DNA of 64,000 nucleotides from JBBQUN01 sp963717115. GTDB lineage: Bacteria > Actinomycetota > Acidimicrobiia > Acidimicrobiales > SZUA-35. The first letter of the stretch is position 1. Every line of letters begins with the position of its first letter. Location of the stretch: the NCBI GenBank assembly GCA_963717115.1, contig CAVQVO010000020.1, forward strand, positions 992,001-1,056,000. Reading direction: 5' to 3'. The notes below the pieces were generated by a model that saw only the letters and a program-made list of their open reading frames with translations, was not told the DNA's origin and did no database searches. Shown piece after piece: positions 43,560-51,881 of the stretch. The translations under genes and the position numbers were made by a program.

Positions 43560-43766
43560 GAGCGACACGGGGCGGCGGATCCCCGAGTCGCGTTTACCAG
43601 GTGGCGGGAACCTGGTATCGCACACAGTAAGGGAACTCGGCCGGGCTCGGGGTGATGGGCATCACGATTTCTGACGCCGACGCCGTTGTGGCTGGTGGGG
43701 TCGTGCCTCGACCGTTGCCGGTGGCCGTCGATGGACCGACACCCAGCCGCAGACCCTCGTCGTTCG
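43560..43766. other. Gene-free gap with an 8-bp perfect inverted repeat
   Basis: TACCAGGT, 7-base loop, ACCTGGTA (43595-43602 / 43610-43617). The minus-strand frame through here ends in PAEFPYCVRYQVPATW but has no ribosome site or recognised family, so I do not call a gene. Probably the 3' untranslated part of nth. Confidence 0.4.
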
Positions 43767-44426
43767 CTATCGAACCGAGGGGCAGAACGAGGCGAGGACG
43801 CAATCGGCACAGCGAGGCCGGCGTGCGATGCAGACCCGGCGACCGTGCAGGATCATGCGCAACGAGAAGCTCCCCCGTTCGGCAGCGGGGATCATCGGAT
43901 TCAGGACGGTTTCGACCTTGACCGGATCGGTCTCGTCGGTCAGCCCGAGCAGCCCGCTCAACCGGAGCACGTGGGTGTCGACGGGCAGGCCCGGCAGGCC
44001 CAGCGCCACGCTGCGAACGACGTTGGCCGTCTTGCGGCCCACACCCGACAGGGCCACGAGGTCCTTCATCGAACCGGGCACCTCGCCGTCGTGGCGTTCG
44101 ACCAGCTGCTCGGCACACCGCACGATGTTCTTCGCCTTGTTCCGGAACAGGCCCAGGCTCCCGATGAGTTGCTCGACCTCCTCGAGGTCGGCCCGGCTCA
44201 ACGACTCGGCATCGGGGAATCGGGCGAACAGTCCCGGCGTCACCTTGTTGACGCCGACGTCGGTCGCCTGCGCCGACAGGATCGTGGCCACCAGGAGCTG
44301 GAACGCATCGTCGTGGTCGAGTTCGCAGACGGCGTCGGGATACTCCTCGGCGAGGAGTTCGTTGGTACGGCGGGCACGGCCCTTGGCCGAACGGGGGCGG
44401 GGGGTCGATGCTGCCGGTCGTGCCAT
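43767..44426 (-). CDS. nth: Endonuclease III (DNA glycosylase/AP lyase)
   Basis: 219 residues. FQLLVATILSAQATDVGVNKVTP, helix-hairpin-helix LSGVGRKTANVV (catalytic Lys), VDTHVLRLSGLLGL (catalytic Asp) and the Fe-S cluster Cys-x6-Cys-x2-Cys-x5-Cys at the C-terminus (CIARRPRCADCVLASFC). It removes oxidised pyrimidines. ATG 44426 is chosen although the frame is open further. Terminated by the hairpin at 43520. Confidence 0.95.
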   Translation of the reverse strand: MARPAASTPRPRSAKGRARRTNELLAEEYPDAVCELDHDDAFQLLVATILSAQATDVGVNKVTPGLFARFPDAESLSRADLEEVEQLIGSLGLFRNKAKNIVRCAEQLVERHDGEVPGSMKDLVALSGVGRKTANVVRSVALGLPGLPVDTHVLRLSGLLGLTDETDPVKVETVLNPMIPAAERGSFSLRMILHGRRVCIARRPRCADCVLASFCPSVR

Positions 44427-44547
44427 TTCGTGGAGGGTAGTGGTGGCATCGACGTCGTCCCCGAACCCGTCGGCGACGAGCCCGGCGGTGGGGCGGCGGG
44501 AACCAGAAGTTGCCGCGGCGAAGAGGCCCACCCTCCACCCGACCTCC

Positions 44548-44553
44548 TACACT
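44548..44553 (+). promoter_or_regulatory. Putative -10 box upstream of mshD
   Basis: TACACT about 67 bases before ATG 44620. No -35 is clear. Confidence 0.3.
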
Positions 44554-44619
44554 GCGGCCGCGGCCCGACGGCCGGGCCCGACCACGCTCCGGCGGGCCGT
44601 TCGATGGGACCGATGATCG

Positions 44620-45519
44620 ATGTTCGACGTGACCGTGCATTCCGAGGCCGACCCCGACGTGGTCGGCGTGGCGCGTCACCTCCTCGATCACGCCCTTCCC
44701 GTCACGCTGAGCGACGACCGCTTCGACGACTCGTGGGTCGGTGAGGCGAACGCGACCGGGAGCCGGTACGTGGCGGCGATCGCCATCGGTGCCCACCATC
44801 CGGTCGGGTACGTGGGGGGTCGGGTGAACCGGGGCCGACTGCAACTCGACGCGCTCGTGTCCACCCACTCCCCCTGGCCGGCCGACGACGTGTTCGACAG
44901 CCTGCTCGACGCAGCGCTCGAGGAAGCGCTCCACCGCGCCGACCCGGTCGAGGCCATCGAGGTGTGGGGCAAGCCGGCGCACCCCTGGCATGCCACGGTC
45001 GTCGCGCAGCACGGATTCACCGAGCTGCGCAGTCTCCTCCAGATGCGCTGTCCGCTTCCGGTCGACGCCGAGCCGCTCCCCACCCGGGCCTTCGTTCCCG
45101 GATCCGACGATCGTGCGCTGATCGAGGTCAACAATCGGGCGTTCGAGGGCCACCCCGACCAGGGCGGGTGGACCCAGGAAACGCTCGCCGCCCGGATGGC
45201 CGAGCCCTGGTTCGATCCCGAAGGTGTTCGGCTGTACGAGGTGGAAGGCCGGATCGCCGGTTTCTGCTGGACCAAGATCCACGAGCGGCCGCCCCTGGGC
45301 GAGATCTTCGCGATCGGCGTCGATCCCGACCACCACGGCCGGGGCCTCGGGGTGCCCATGACCGCCAGCGGTCTCGAGTGGTTGGCCCGGCGGGGACTCG
45401 AGGTCGGGATGCTCTACGTCGAGTCCGACAACGTCCCGGCCATCCGCACCTACGAGCGCCTCGGGTTCGCCACGGTCCGCATCGATCGGGCCTGGCACCG
45501 TCGGGCCAAGAGGGCCTGA
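44620..45519 (+). CDS. mshD: Mycothiol synthase
   Basis: 299 residues with two GNAT acetyltransferase halves. The C-terminal one has NNRAFEGHPDQGGW, WFDPEGVRLYEVEGRIAGFCWTK and GEIFAIGVDPDHHGRGLG (acetyl-CoA loop), then YVESDNVPAIRTYERLGF, close to MshD. It acetylates the Cys of Cys-GlcN-Ins to finish mycothiol, the main low-molecular thiol of actinobacteria, which strongly supports the phylum. Confidence 0.92.
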   Translation: MFDVTVHSEADPDVVGVARHLLDHALPVTLSDDRFDDSWVGEANATGSRYVAAIAIGAHHPVGYVGGRVNRGRLQLDALVSTHSPWPADDVFDSLLDAALEEALHRADPVEAIEVWGKPAHPWHATVVAQHGFTELRSLLQMRCPLPVDAEPLPTRAFVPGSDDRALIEVNNRAFEGHPDQGGWTQETLAARMAEPWFDPEGVRLYEVEGRIAGFCWTKIHERPPLGEIFAIGVDPDHHGRGLGVPMTASGLEWLARRGLEVGMLYVESDNVPAIRTYERLGFATVRIDRAWHRRAKRA

Positions 45520-45531
45520 CGCCCGGGACGG

Positions 45532-45537
45532 TAGCGT
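45532..45537 (+). promoter_or_regulatory. -10 box for leaderless rlmN
   Basis: TAGCGT, then seven bases and GTG 45545. Supports a leaderless message. Confidence 0.45.
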
Positions 45538-45544
45538 TGACGGC

Positions 45545-46582
45545 GTGTCGTCGCCGTGGGATCCGAATCGAGCCGAGCTGGCCGAGCTGTTGGCCGACCA
45601 ACCCCGCTTCCGGCTCGACCAGCTCTGGTCGGGTCTGTACGAACACGGCCTGGAACCCGCACAGATCACCACGCTGCCGGCCACGCTGCGCACCGAGCTG
45701 GCCGAGCGGTTCTCCACCGCGCTGATCCCCGCGGCTCGCCAGTCGACCGCCGACGGGCTGACCGTGAAACGCCTCTGGGAGCTCGACGACGGGGCTCGCA
45801 TCGAATCGGTCCTGATGCACTATCGGAATCGATCGACGGTCTGCATCTCGAGCCAGGCCGGCTGTGCCATGGGATGCGGGTTCTGCGCCACCGGTCAGGC
45901 CGGATACGAACGGCACCTGACCGTCGGCGAGATCCTCGAGCAGGTCGTCACCGCTCGCCGTGAGGCCGCTCCCCGTCGGTTGTCCAACATCGTCTACATG
46001 GGCATGGGCGAGCCGTTCGCCAACTTCGATCGCGTCGTCGAATCCATCGAGCGGATCACCACCGACCTCGGCATCGGGGCCCGGCGCATCACCGTGTCGA
46101 CCGTCGGCCTGGTCCCCCAGATCCGCCGATTCACGGCGCTGCAGTGGCAGGTGGGTCTGGCGGTCTCCCTCCATGCCGCGAACGACGAGCTTCGAAGCGA
46201 ACTGGTCCCCATCAACAAGCGCCATCCGCTCGCCGAGGTGGTCGACGCCGCACAGGAGTTCCGGGCCAAGACCGGTCGACGGATCTCCTACGAATGGGCG
46301 ATGATCGACGGCATCAACGACCGCCACACCGATGCCGTCGAGTTGGCCGACATCGCTCGTCGATCCGATGCCCACGTCAACCTGATCCCGCTCAACCCGA
46401 CACCCGGCTGGCCGACCACCGGCAGCCCGAGAGCCCGTATCCGGGAGTTCGCCGACGAGCTGACCCGGCGGGGCACCAACGTCACCGTTCGAGCCAATCG
46501 TGGCACCGACATCGAAGCCGCCTGCGGGCAGTTGCGGGCCGAGCACGAGGCGACACCGGTCACGATCCGGGCCCCGCGCTGA
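45545..46582 (+). CDS. rlmN: 23S rRNA/tRNA adenine-C2 methyltransferase
   Basis: 345 residues. Radical-SAM Cys triad in CAMGCGFCATG, YMGMGEPFANFD, RRITVSTVGLVP, and LAVSLHAANDELRSELVP. The further catalytic Cys near the end lies in IEAACGQL. It methylates A2503 of 23S rRNA and A37 of some tRNAs. GTG 45545 follows a -10 box by seven bases. Confidence 0.94.
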   Translation: MSSPWDPNRAELAELLADQPRFRLDQLWSGLYEHGLEPAQITTLPATLRTELAERFSTALIPAARQSTADGLTVKRLWELDDGARIESVLMHYRNRSTVCISSQAGCAMGCGFCATGQAGYERHLTVGEILEQVVTARREAAPRRLSNIVYMGMGEPFANFDRVVESIERITTDLGIGARRITVSTVGLVPQIRRFTALQWQVGLAVSLHAANDELRSELVPINKRHPLAEVVDAAQEFRAKTGRRISYEWAMIDGINDRHTDAVELADIARRSDAHVNLIPLNPTPGWPTTGSPRARIREFADELTRRGTNVTVRANRGTDIEAACGQLRAEHEATPVTIRAPR

Positions 46583-46668
46583 CCCCGGGTGGTACCGAAC
46601 CCGCGGTCGCCCGCGGGTTCGGACCCATGCGTCCGCTTCGCAGAACCCTCGCCCATACTGGTGGCTCT

Positions 46669-47034
46669 ATGTATCGCTGGTTCAATCCCTCGCACCCGCA
46701 GACCATGCAGACCGCCGTGTTCCTCGCGTACTTCGCTGCGGTGTTCGGACTCCTCTTCGGTGCCGGTGGCCGTGACGTCGGGCTGCAGATCCTCACGTCG
46801 GTGGGACTCGGTGCCGGCGCCTTCGGCGTCGCCAACAACAAGCGCATCGGCTACTACGCCCTGATCGTGTTCTCGGTGATCCGGGTCCTGCTCATCGTGG
46901 CGTCCCTGCGCTACAGCCTCGACATCATCTTCGTGCTTCGCTACGTGCTCAACCCGCTCGTGTTCCCGGCGGCGCTCGTGGCCGCCGTCATGCACCCACA
47001 CACCCGCGAGTACCAGAAGATCTGGTTCGAGTAG
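46669..47034 (+). CDS. Small integral membrane protein, unknown function
   Basis: 121 residues with about four hydrophobic stretches (VFLAYFAAVFGLLFGAGG, ILTSVGLGAGAFGVAN, YYALIVFSVIRVLLIVASL, VLNPLVFPAALVAAVM) and a charged end HTREYQKIWFE. ATG 46669 follows CATACT at some distance; an upstream ATG 46627 is also in frame. A double hairpin at 47083 ends the unit. Confidence 0.65.
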   Translation: MYRWFNPSHPQTMQTAVFLAYFAAVFGLLFGAGGRDVGLQILTSVGLGAGAFGVANNKRIGYYALIVFSVIRVLLIVASLRYSLDIIFVLRYVLNPLVFPAALVAAVMHPHTREYQKIWFE

Positions 47035-47082
47035 CGGGCCGGTTCGACCCCGTCCCCGTCGCCGCATCGATCCGAAAACGGA

Positions 47083-47148
47083 GCTGACCCCGGGGGGCGG
47101 CGGCAGTCCCGGGGTCAGCGGCCGCTGCTCCGAAGAGCTGCAGCGGCC
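47083..47148. terminator. Two adjacent perfect hairpins
   Basis: 12-bp stem GCTGACCCCGGG/CCCGGGGTCAGC (47083-47094 / 47108-47119), then a 9-bp stem GGCCGCTGC/GCAGCGGCC (47120-47128 / 47140-47148). They lie between two converging genes and can stop transcription both ways. A T6 run follows about 45 bases later. Confidence 0.65.
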
Positions 47149-47286
47149 ACGAGGGTAGTCTCGAATTGAACGAATGCTCGCGATTTCCGCTTGTTTTTTC
47201 GTAGGACCGGCGCCGTGACCTGCAACTCCGGGTCGAAACAGGCCGGCGTCGACCGGGATGCGGCCTGCCTCCGGCTGCTCGGGCGG

Positions 47287-47832
47287 TCAGTGGAGCGCTC
47301 CCACCACCTTGTCGACCAGGGCGGCGATCTCGACGGCCGATTTTCGGTAGTGCCGGCGCCCACGCTTGTACGGATCCTCGACGTCCCAACGCCGCTCCAG
47401 ATACCGGATCGGTTCCCGTCCCTGCATCGCTGCCAGCAGTCCGTCGAGACCGTGGGCACCACGATCGATCAGTTCGGCGGCCTCCTTCAAGGGAACGATC
47501 CGGTCGAACACGCCTTCGTGCTCCATCACGATGTTCTGGATGTGGCGGGCCTCCATCGTGAGAACCAGATCGGACTCGGCGAGGAGGCGATCGTCGACGA
47601 CCGACGACCGGTGTGGTCCGACCGCCACGTCGATCTTGCCGAGCGCCTTCGCCATGTCGGGCTCGATCGGCCGACCGACTTCGAGGAATCCCGCCGAGCG
47701 GTACCCGAACGACGACTCGCCGAAGTACTGACGGGCGATCGCCTCGGCCGCCGGGGACCGACAGATGTTGGCCGTGCAGACGAACAACACCTGGTGCGGA
47801 GGTGGGGATCCGGCTCGCTCGACTTCGGTCAT
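47287..47832 (-). CDS. Low-molecular-weight protein-tyrosine phosphatase
   Basis: 181 residues. The P-loop is VLFVCTANICRSP with nucleophile Cys19, and the general-acid Asp is in WDVEDPYKRG. GAGGAAG precedes ATG 47832 by about 5 bases. Such phosphatases (Wzb type) dephosphorylate tyrosine autokinases. The Wzz/BY-kinase at 58.2 kb could be a partner (inference). Confidence 0.9.
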   Translation of the reverse strand: MTEVERAGSPPPHQVLFVCTANICRSPAAEAIARQYFGESSFGYRSAGFLEVGRPIEPDMAKALGKIDVAVGPHRSSVVDDRLLAESDLVLTMEARHIQNIVMEHEGVFDRIVPLKEAAELIDRGAHGLDGLLAAMQGREPIRYLERRWDVEDPYKRGRRHYRKSAVEIAALVDKVVGALH

Positions 47833-47931
47833 CGGTCTTCCTCGGGGCTCGATCGGTCCGGGTCAGGGTATGGGACCGCCGGCTCGAACTCGTCGACCTC
47901 GCTCGGATCACCCCCGGCATGGCGCGGGTTG

Positions 47932-47937
47932 TAGCCT
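47932..47937 (+). promoter_or_regulatory. -10 box for leaderless menG
   Basis: TAGCCT, then six bases and ATG 47944. Confidence 0.45.
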
Positions 47938-47943
47938 CGGCCC

Positions 47944-48657
47944 ATGGCATCGACCGGCACCGAACGGCCCATGGGCACCGACCTCCCCCAGGGCGACGAG
48001 AAGCGCCAGGCGGTTCGGGAGATGTTCGACACCATCGCCCCCCGCTACGACCTGGTGAACCGGGTGATGACGTTCCGGATGGATGTCGGTTGGCGCCGCA
48101 AGTCCCAGGCCTCGCTGGCGCTCTCGCCGAACTCGGTCGTGCTCGACCTGGCGTCGGGAACCGGCGATTTCTCCGTCGAGCTCGCCGAAGCCGGCCACCG
48201 ACCCATCGGCATCGACCTGAGCTACGGGATGCTGGCGGCCGCCCGGAGCGATGCGCCCCGGGTCCAGGGCGACCTGCTCGCCCTGCCGCTGGCCCCGGCG
48301 TCGGTCGATGCCGCCGTCTGCGGGTTCGCGCTCCGCAACCTCGTGTCGCTCCCCCCGTTCTTCGCCGAGCTGCATCGTGTCGTTCGCCCCGGAGGGCGCA
48401 TCGCATTGCTGGACGTGTCGGCCCCCGACAACAAGGTGATGGCCTGGGGACACGGCATCTACTTCAACCGGATCGTACCCAAGGTGGGTGGCCTGCTGTC
48501 CGACAAGGCGGCCTACGCCTACCTCCCCCGGTCGGTGACCTACCTCCCCCCACCCGACCAGATGATCCAGATGCTGGGCGACGCGGGCTTCGACGAGGTG
48601 GAGCGGCGCCAGCTCAGCGGCGGGTTGACCCAGCTCCTCACGGGACGACGCAGCTGA
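47944..48657 (+). CDS. menG: Demethylmenaquinone methyltransferase (UbiE/MenG)
   Basis: 237 residues. MFDTIAPRYDLVNRVMTFRMD near the N-terminus and VLDLASGTGDFSVELAEAG for SAM binding, then FALRNL and HRVVRPGGRIALLDVSAP. It methylates demethylmenaquinone to menaquinone. It stands alone, after a TAGCCT -10 box. Confidence 0.92.
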   Translation: MASTGTERPMGTDLPQGDEKRQAVREMFDTIAPRYDLVNRVMTFRMDVGWRRKSQASLALSPNSVVLDLASGTGDFSVELAEAGHRPIGIDLSYGMLAAARSDAPRVQGDLLALPLAPASVDAAVCGFALRNLVSLPPFFAELHRVVRPGGRIALLDVSAPDNKVMAWGHGIYFNRIVPKVGGLLSDKAAYAYLPRSVTYLPPPDQMIQMLGDAGFDEVERRQLSGGLTQLLTGRRS

Positions 48658-48732
48658 GCAAACCCGTCGGACGACCGGCGTCTCGGGCAACACTGCTCAG
48701 CCCCCGGGCTGTTGTCGTTCGTTGCGTGCGAC

Positions 48733-48738
48733 TAGCGT
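48733..48738 (+). promoter_or_regulatory. Putative -10 box upstream of the exported protein gene
   Basis: TAGCGT about 90 bases before ATG 48828, giving a normal 5' leader with AGGAAG before the start. Confidence 0.3.
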
Positions 48739-48827
48739 GACCGAGCGCGAACCCACGGCACCGGGCCGTTGGAACCATCGTCGGGCGAAGACGGTGTTGG
48801 GCAGCGAACAGGAAGCGGTGGGTTGAG

Positions 48828-51056
48828 ATGGGCGGGAACGACCAACCGGGGTGGGCTCCGACACGTCGGGGGTTCATCACCACGATGGCCGGCGCCGCCG
48901 GCGCCCTCATGTTGCCCCCACTGTTGGGCCGCGCCGGGGCGGCAACGCTCGTCGCCCTCGAGAACCAGAAGCCCGGAAGCTCGGGCTGGCGGCTCCAGCA
49001 GTCGAGCGGCGACAACCTCACGCCGATCAGCGCGTTCACCCGACATGCGAGTGCCCGGGCCGGCACGACTCTCGGTGTCTCGGTGCTGGTCAACGCCCGC
49101 GGATCGGTGACGGCACAGGTCTACCGCCTCGGCTGGTACGGCGGGTTGGGTGGCCGACTCATGGCGAACATCGGCCCGGTCGTCGTCGATCCCACGCCGA
49201 CCCTCGCCCCGGATCCCAACACGGGTGAGACGGCCGCCTCGACTCCCCCGTCGTTCGACATCGCTCTCGGTGCGGACTGGCTGAGCGGGGTCTACGTCGT
49301 CCGGGTGATCAACGCCCAGGGCGCCGATGCCATGGCCCAGTTCGTCGTCATCGACGACCGCCCCGCCGACATCCTCTTCCAGCACGCCCTGCTCACCTCG
49401 GCCGCCTACTGCTACACACCGGTCGGTATCGGCAAGTCGCTGTACGACCACACCAGCAGCGGGGCCAACACCACGGCCACCGGCGCCCCACGGGCTGCGG
49501 TGGTCAGCCTCGACCGACCGCTCAACGGTGGAGGCGGGGGCGACTTCTTCGGGGTCGACGTCGACATGCTTCGCTGGCTGGAGCGACAGGGCTACGACGT
49601 CACCTACAAGACCGGCATCGACGTGCATCACGATCCCGGTTCACTCCTGCGTCACAAGATCCTGCTCTCGGCAGGACACGACGAGTACTGGACCGACGAG
49701 ATGTTCGACGGTTGGACCCAGGCGCGGGACCAGGGCGTCAACCTGTTCGTCTCCGCCTCGAACTGTGCCTACTGGCGGGTCCGGCTCGCGCCGTCCTCCG
49801 ATGGACGGCCCTATCGGAAGGTCATCTGCTACAAGGAGGCACCGGATCCCGGTTCGCCCCAAACCGTTCTGTTCCGCAATGCGGGCAAGCCCGAGCAGGA
49901 GCTGTTCGGCCTGAGTTGGTCGAACTGGAACTCGACGAACACGCGACTGGTCCCCGCCAACACCGGACACTGGTTCTGGGCCGGGTCCGGTGCCAGCGAT
50001 GGTGTTGCGCTGCCGCCGGCGATCCTCGGGTACGAAATCGATGCCGTCGATTCGCGCTTCGGCCTGCCCGCTCACACCGAACGAGTCGTGCTCGCCGACT
50101 CCCCGTTCCCGACCTGGAACGGCGGAAGCGTACGCGCCCACATGTCGCTGCTCCGATCGACCAGCGGCGCTTGGGTCTTTGCGTCGGGGACGATCTCCTG
50201 GGCGTGGGGGCTCGGGCGTTCCGGCTATGAGAACACGGCGGTTCAGCGAGCCACGGCGAACCTGATCCAGCGGATGATCGCCGACTACAGCGGGCCGGAA
50301 CCACCGGCCACGACCACGACGACCACCCTCGCCGCGACCACGACCACGATGGCGCCCGCCACGACGACCACGCAGCCCGCACCGTCGACGGCGTTCGCCC
50401 CGTTCGCCACAGCCCAGGCATTCGTGGGCCAGCAGTATCTCGACCTGCTCGGGCGATCCGCCGACGCCGGCGGTCTCGCCTACTGGTCCGACCAGGTCGG
50501 CTCCGACGGGTCGGGTCGGGCTCCGATGATCGACGGTTTCCTCGAGTCCGACGAGTTTCGCCCTCGAACCAGCATCGCCCGGCTCTATCTGGCCACGTTC
50601 ACGAGGCTTCCCGATCCCGGCGGTTACGACTATTGGAACGATCAGGCGCTGCGCAACGGCCTTTCGCTGCTGTCGATGGCCGAGTTGTTCACGTCGTCGG
50701 CGGAGTTCCGGAACCGCTACGGCACCCCGGGCAGCCGTGAGTTCGTCGGTCTGATCTACCGCAACGTGTTCGATCGAGACCCCGACACCGATGGCTGGAA
50801 CTACTGGACGACCCTCGTCGATCGCGGCATGACGAGCGGACAACTCCTGACCGCCTTCAGCGAGTCCGCCGAGGGCCGCCAGCGGTACCAGATCCGGATC
50901 GACGTGATCGCGACGTTCCAGGGGCTGCTCCGTCGTCCACCGTCCGAGCAGGAGTTCGCCGATTGGGGTGCCCGGCTCGGCCGGCCCGGTGCGAGGCGAA
51001 CCGACCTCATCGGGGAGTTGCTGGCATCGTCGGCGTACGCGGCCCGCATCGGCTGA
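48828..51056 (+). CDS. Exported dimethylformamidase-like protein with DUF4214 repeats
   Basis: 742 residues. A Tat signal (PTRRGFITTMAGAAGALMLPP) is followed by an N,N-dimethylformamidase large-subunit-like domain (about 50-490) with LGWYGGLGG, GVYVVRV and LSAGHDEYWTDEMFD. A Thr-rich linker (about 490-525) then leads to a C-terminal part with three DUF4214-like units (FVGQQYLDLLGRSADAGGLAYW; LYLATFTRLPDPGGYDYW; LIYRNVFDRDPDTDGWNYW). Such proteins are surface-associated in these bacteria; enzymatic role unknown. Confidence 0.8.
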   Translation: MGGNDQPGWAPTRRGFITTMAGAAGALMLPPLLGRAGAATLVALENQKPGSSGWRLQQSSGDNLTPISAFTRHASARAGTTLGVSVLVNARGSVTAQVYRLGWYGGLGGRLMANIGPVVVDPTPTLAPDPNTGETAASTPPSFDIALGADWLSGVYVVRVINAQGADAMAQFVVIDDRPADILFQHALLTSAAYCYTPVGIGKSLYDHTSSGANTTATGAPRAAVVSLDRPLNGGGGGDFFGVDVDMLRWLERQGYDVTYKTGIDVHHDPGSLLRHKILLSAGHDEYWTDEMFDGWTQARDQGVNLFVSASNCAYWRVRLAPSSDGRPYRKVICYKEAPDPGSPQTVLFRNAGKPEQELFGLSWSNWNSTNTRLVPANTGHWFWAGSGASDGVALPPAILGYEIDAVDSRFGLPAHTERVVLADSPFPTWNGGSVRAHMSLLRSTSGAWVFASGTISWAWGLGRSGYENTAVQRATANLIQRMIADYSGPEPPATTTTTTLAATTTTMAPATTTTQPAPSTAFAPFATAQAFVGQQYLDLLGRSADAGGLAYWSDQVGSDGSGRAPMIDGFLESDEFRPRTSIARLYLATFTRLPDPGGYDYWNDQALRNGLSLLSMAELFTSSAEFRNRYGTPGSREFVGLIYRNVFDRDPDTDGWNYWTTLVDRGMTSGQLLTAFSESAEGRQRYQIRIDVIATFQGLLRRPPSEQEFADWGARLGRPGARRTDLIGELLASSAYAARIG

Positions 51057-51250
51057 CCCAGAGCCGACTCGTCGACCGGGCCCGACATCGGCCCGGAACG
51101 CGGGCAGACCGGGCCCCGACCGACCGGCAAGCGACGTCGGGCAACCGCATCAGGCTGCACCAGGCGCTCGACATGGGGTCGCAGCCCTCGACCTGCGGTC
51201 GCCACGTCCGGCGGACGGTCGCGGCGTCCGGCGACGGTCAAAACGCGAAC

Positions 51251-51278
51251 CTCCGCCGGTCCTGAGGCCGGCGGAGGA
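51251..51278. terminator. Perfect 10-bp hairpin between converging genes
   Basis: CCTCCGCCGG, 8-base loop, CCGGCGGAGG. It lies 195 bases after the DUF4214 gene and 50 bases before the end of the LPxTG gene. The rest of the 271-base gap holds nothing I can support. Confidence 0.55.
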
Positions 51279-51327
51279 CGATTTCGGTCGATTGGAGGCC
51301 GACGGCGGGGAGCCGGCAGCGGGTCGA

Positions 51328-51675
51328 TCAGGCGGGAGCGGTGGTCGCCCGGCGTGACCGGACCGTCAGCACGGCGCCACCCAGGACCATCGCCCCACCG
51401 ATGACCGCCAGCGTGCCGGCATCGGAACCGGTCACCGGGAGCTGCTGCTTGGCGGCGACGGCGACCGGGGCTGCGGGCGCTGCGGCCACGGGAGCCGAGA
51501 TCGGCTTGACCGGTGCCGGATCGAGCGTCACGGCTCCGACATCGACGGAGCCGCCGGCGGGAGCGCATTTCGCCGCGTCGGCCGTCGAATCGGCACAGGT
51601 CTGGGCGCCTGCCGCCGAGGCGCCGAAAGCGATCGAGGCGAGGATGGCGGCTGCGGCAATTCGGGTGCTGTTCAT
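51328..51675 (-). CDS. Small LPxTG cell-wall-anchored protein
   Basis: 115 residues from ATG 51675. A signal peptide (IAAAAILASIAFGASAAGA) is followed by a short stretch with two Cys (TCADSTADAAKC), an Ala/Pro/Val-rich region, and a sorting signal LPVTG with hydrophobic segment (LAVIGGAMVLGGAVLTV) and RSRR tail. A sortase would link it to the wall; none is in the window. The processed mature part is only about 60 residues. Confidence 0.8.
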   Translation of the reverse strand: MNSTRIAAAAILASIAFGASAAGAQTCADSTADAAKCAPAGGSVDVGAVTLDPAPVKPISAPVAAAPAAPVAVAAKQQLPVTGSDAGTLAVIGGAMVLGGAVLTVRSRRATTAPA

Positions 51676-51881
51676 GGGGCTCAACCTTGGTTCGGTCTCG
51701 AGTGTTCAGGACGCATGGCCAATCATAGCAAGTCGTCGCCGGTGGGACATGGTGAAATGAACCCAGTCGACGATCCTTTCCTCGTGGTCGGGCGCCTGCC
51801 ACCATCTCGGTAGGGTCGGGCGTTCGCCGCAGACCACCGGCGGCCGCCTGCTGCCCAACGCCGTCGAGAAAGGCCCGCCGG

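Noticed and set aside
43594..43660. Possible 22-residue peptide ending YQVPATW
   Set aside because: No ribosome site, no repeat elsewhere in the window, and it lies in the probable nth 3' UTR.
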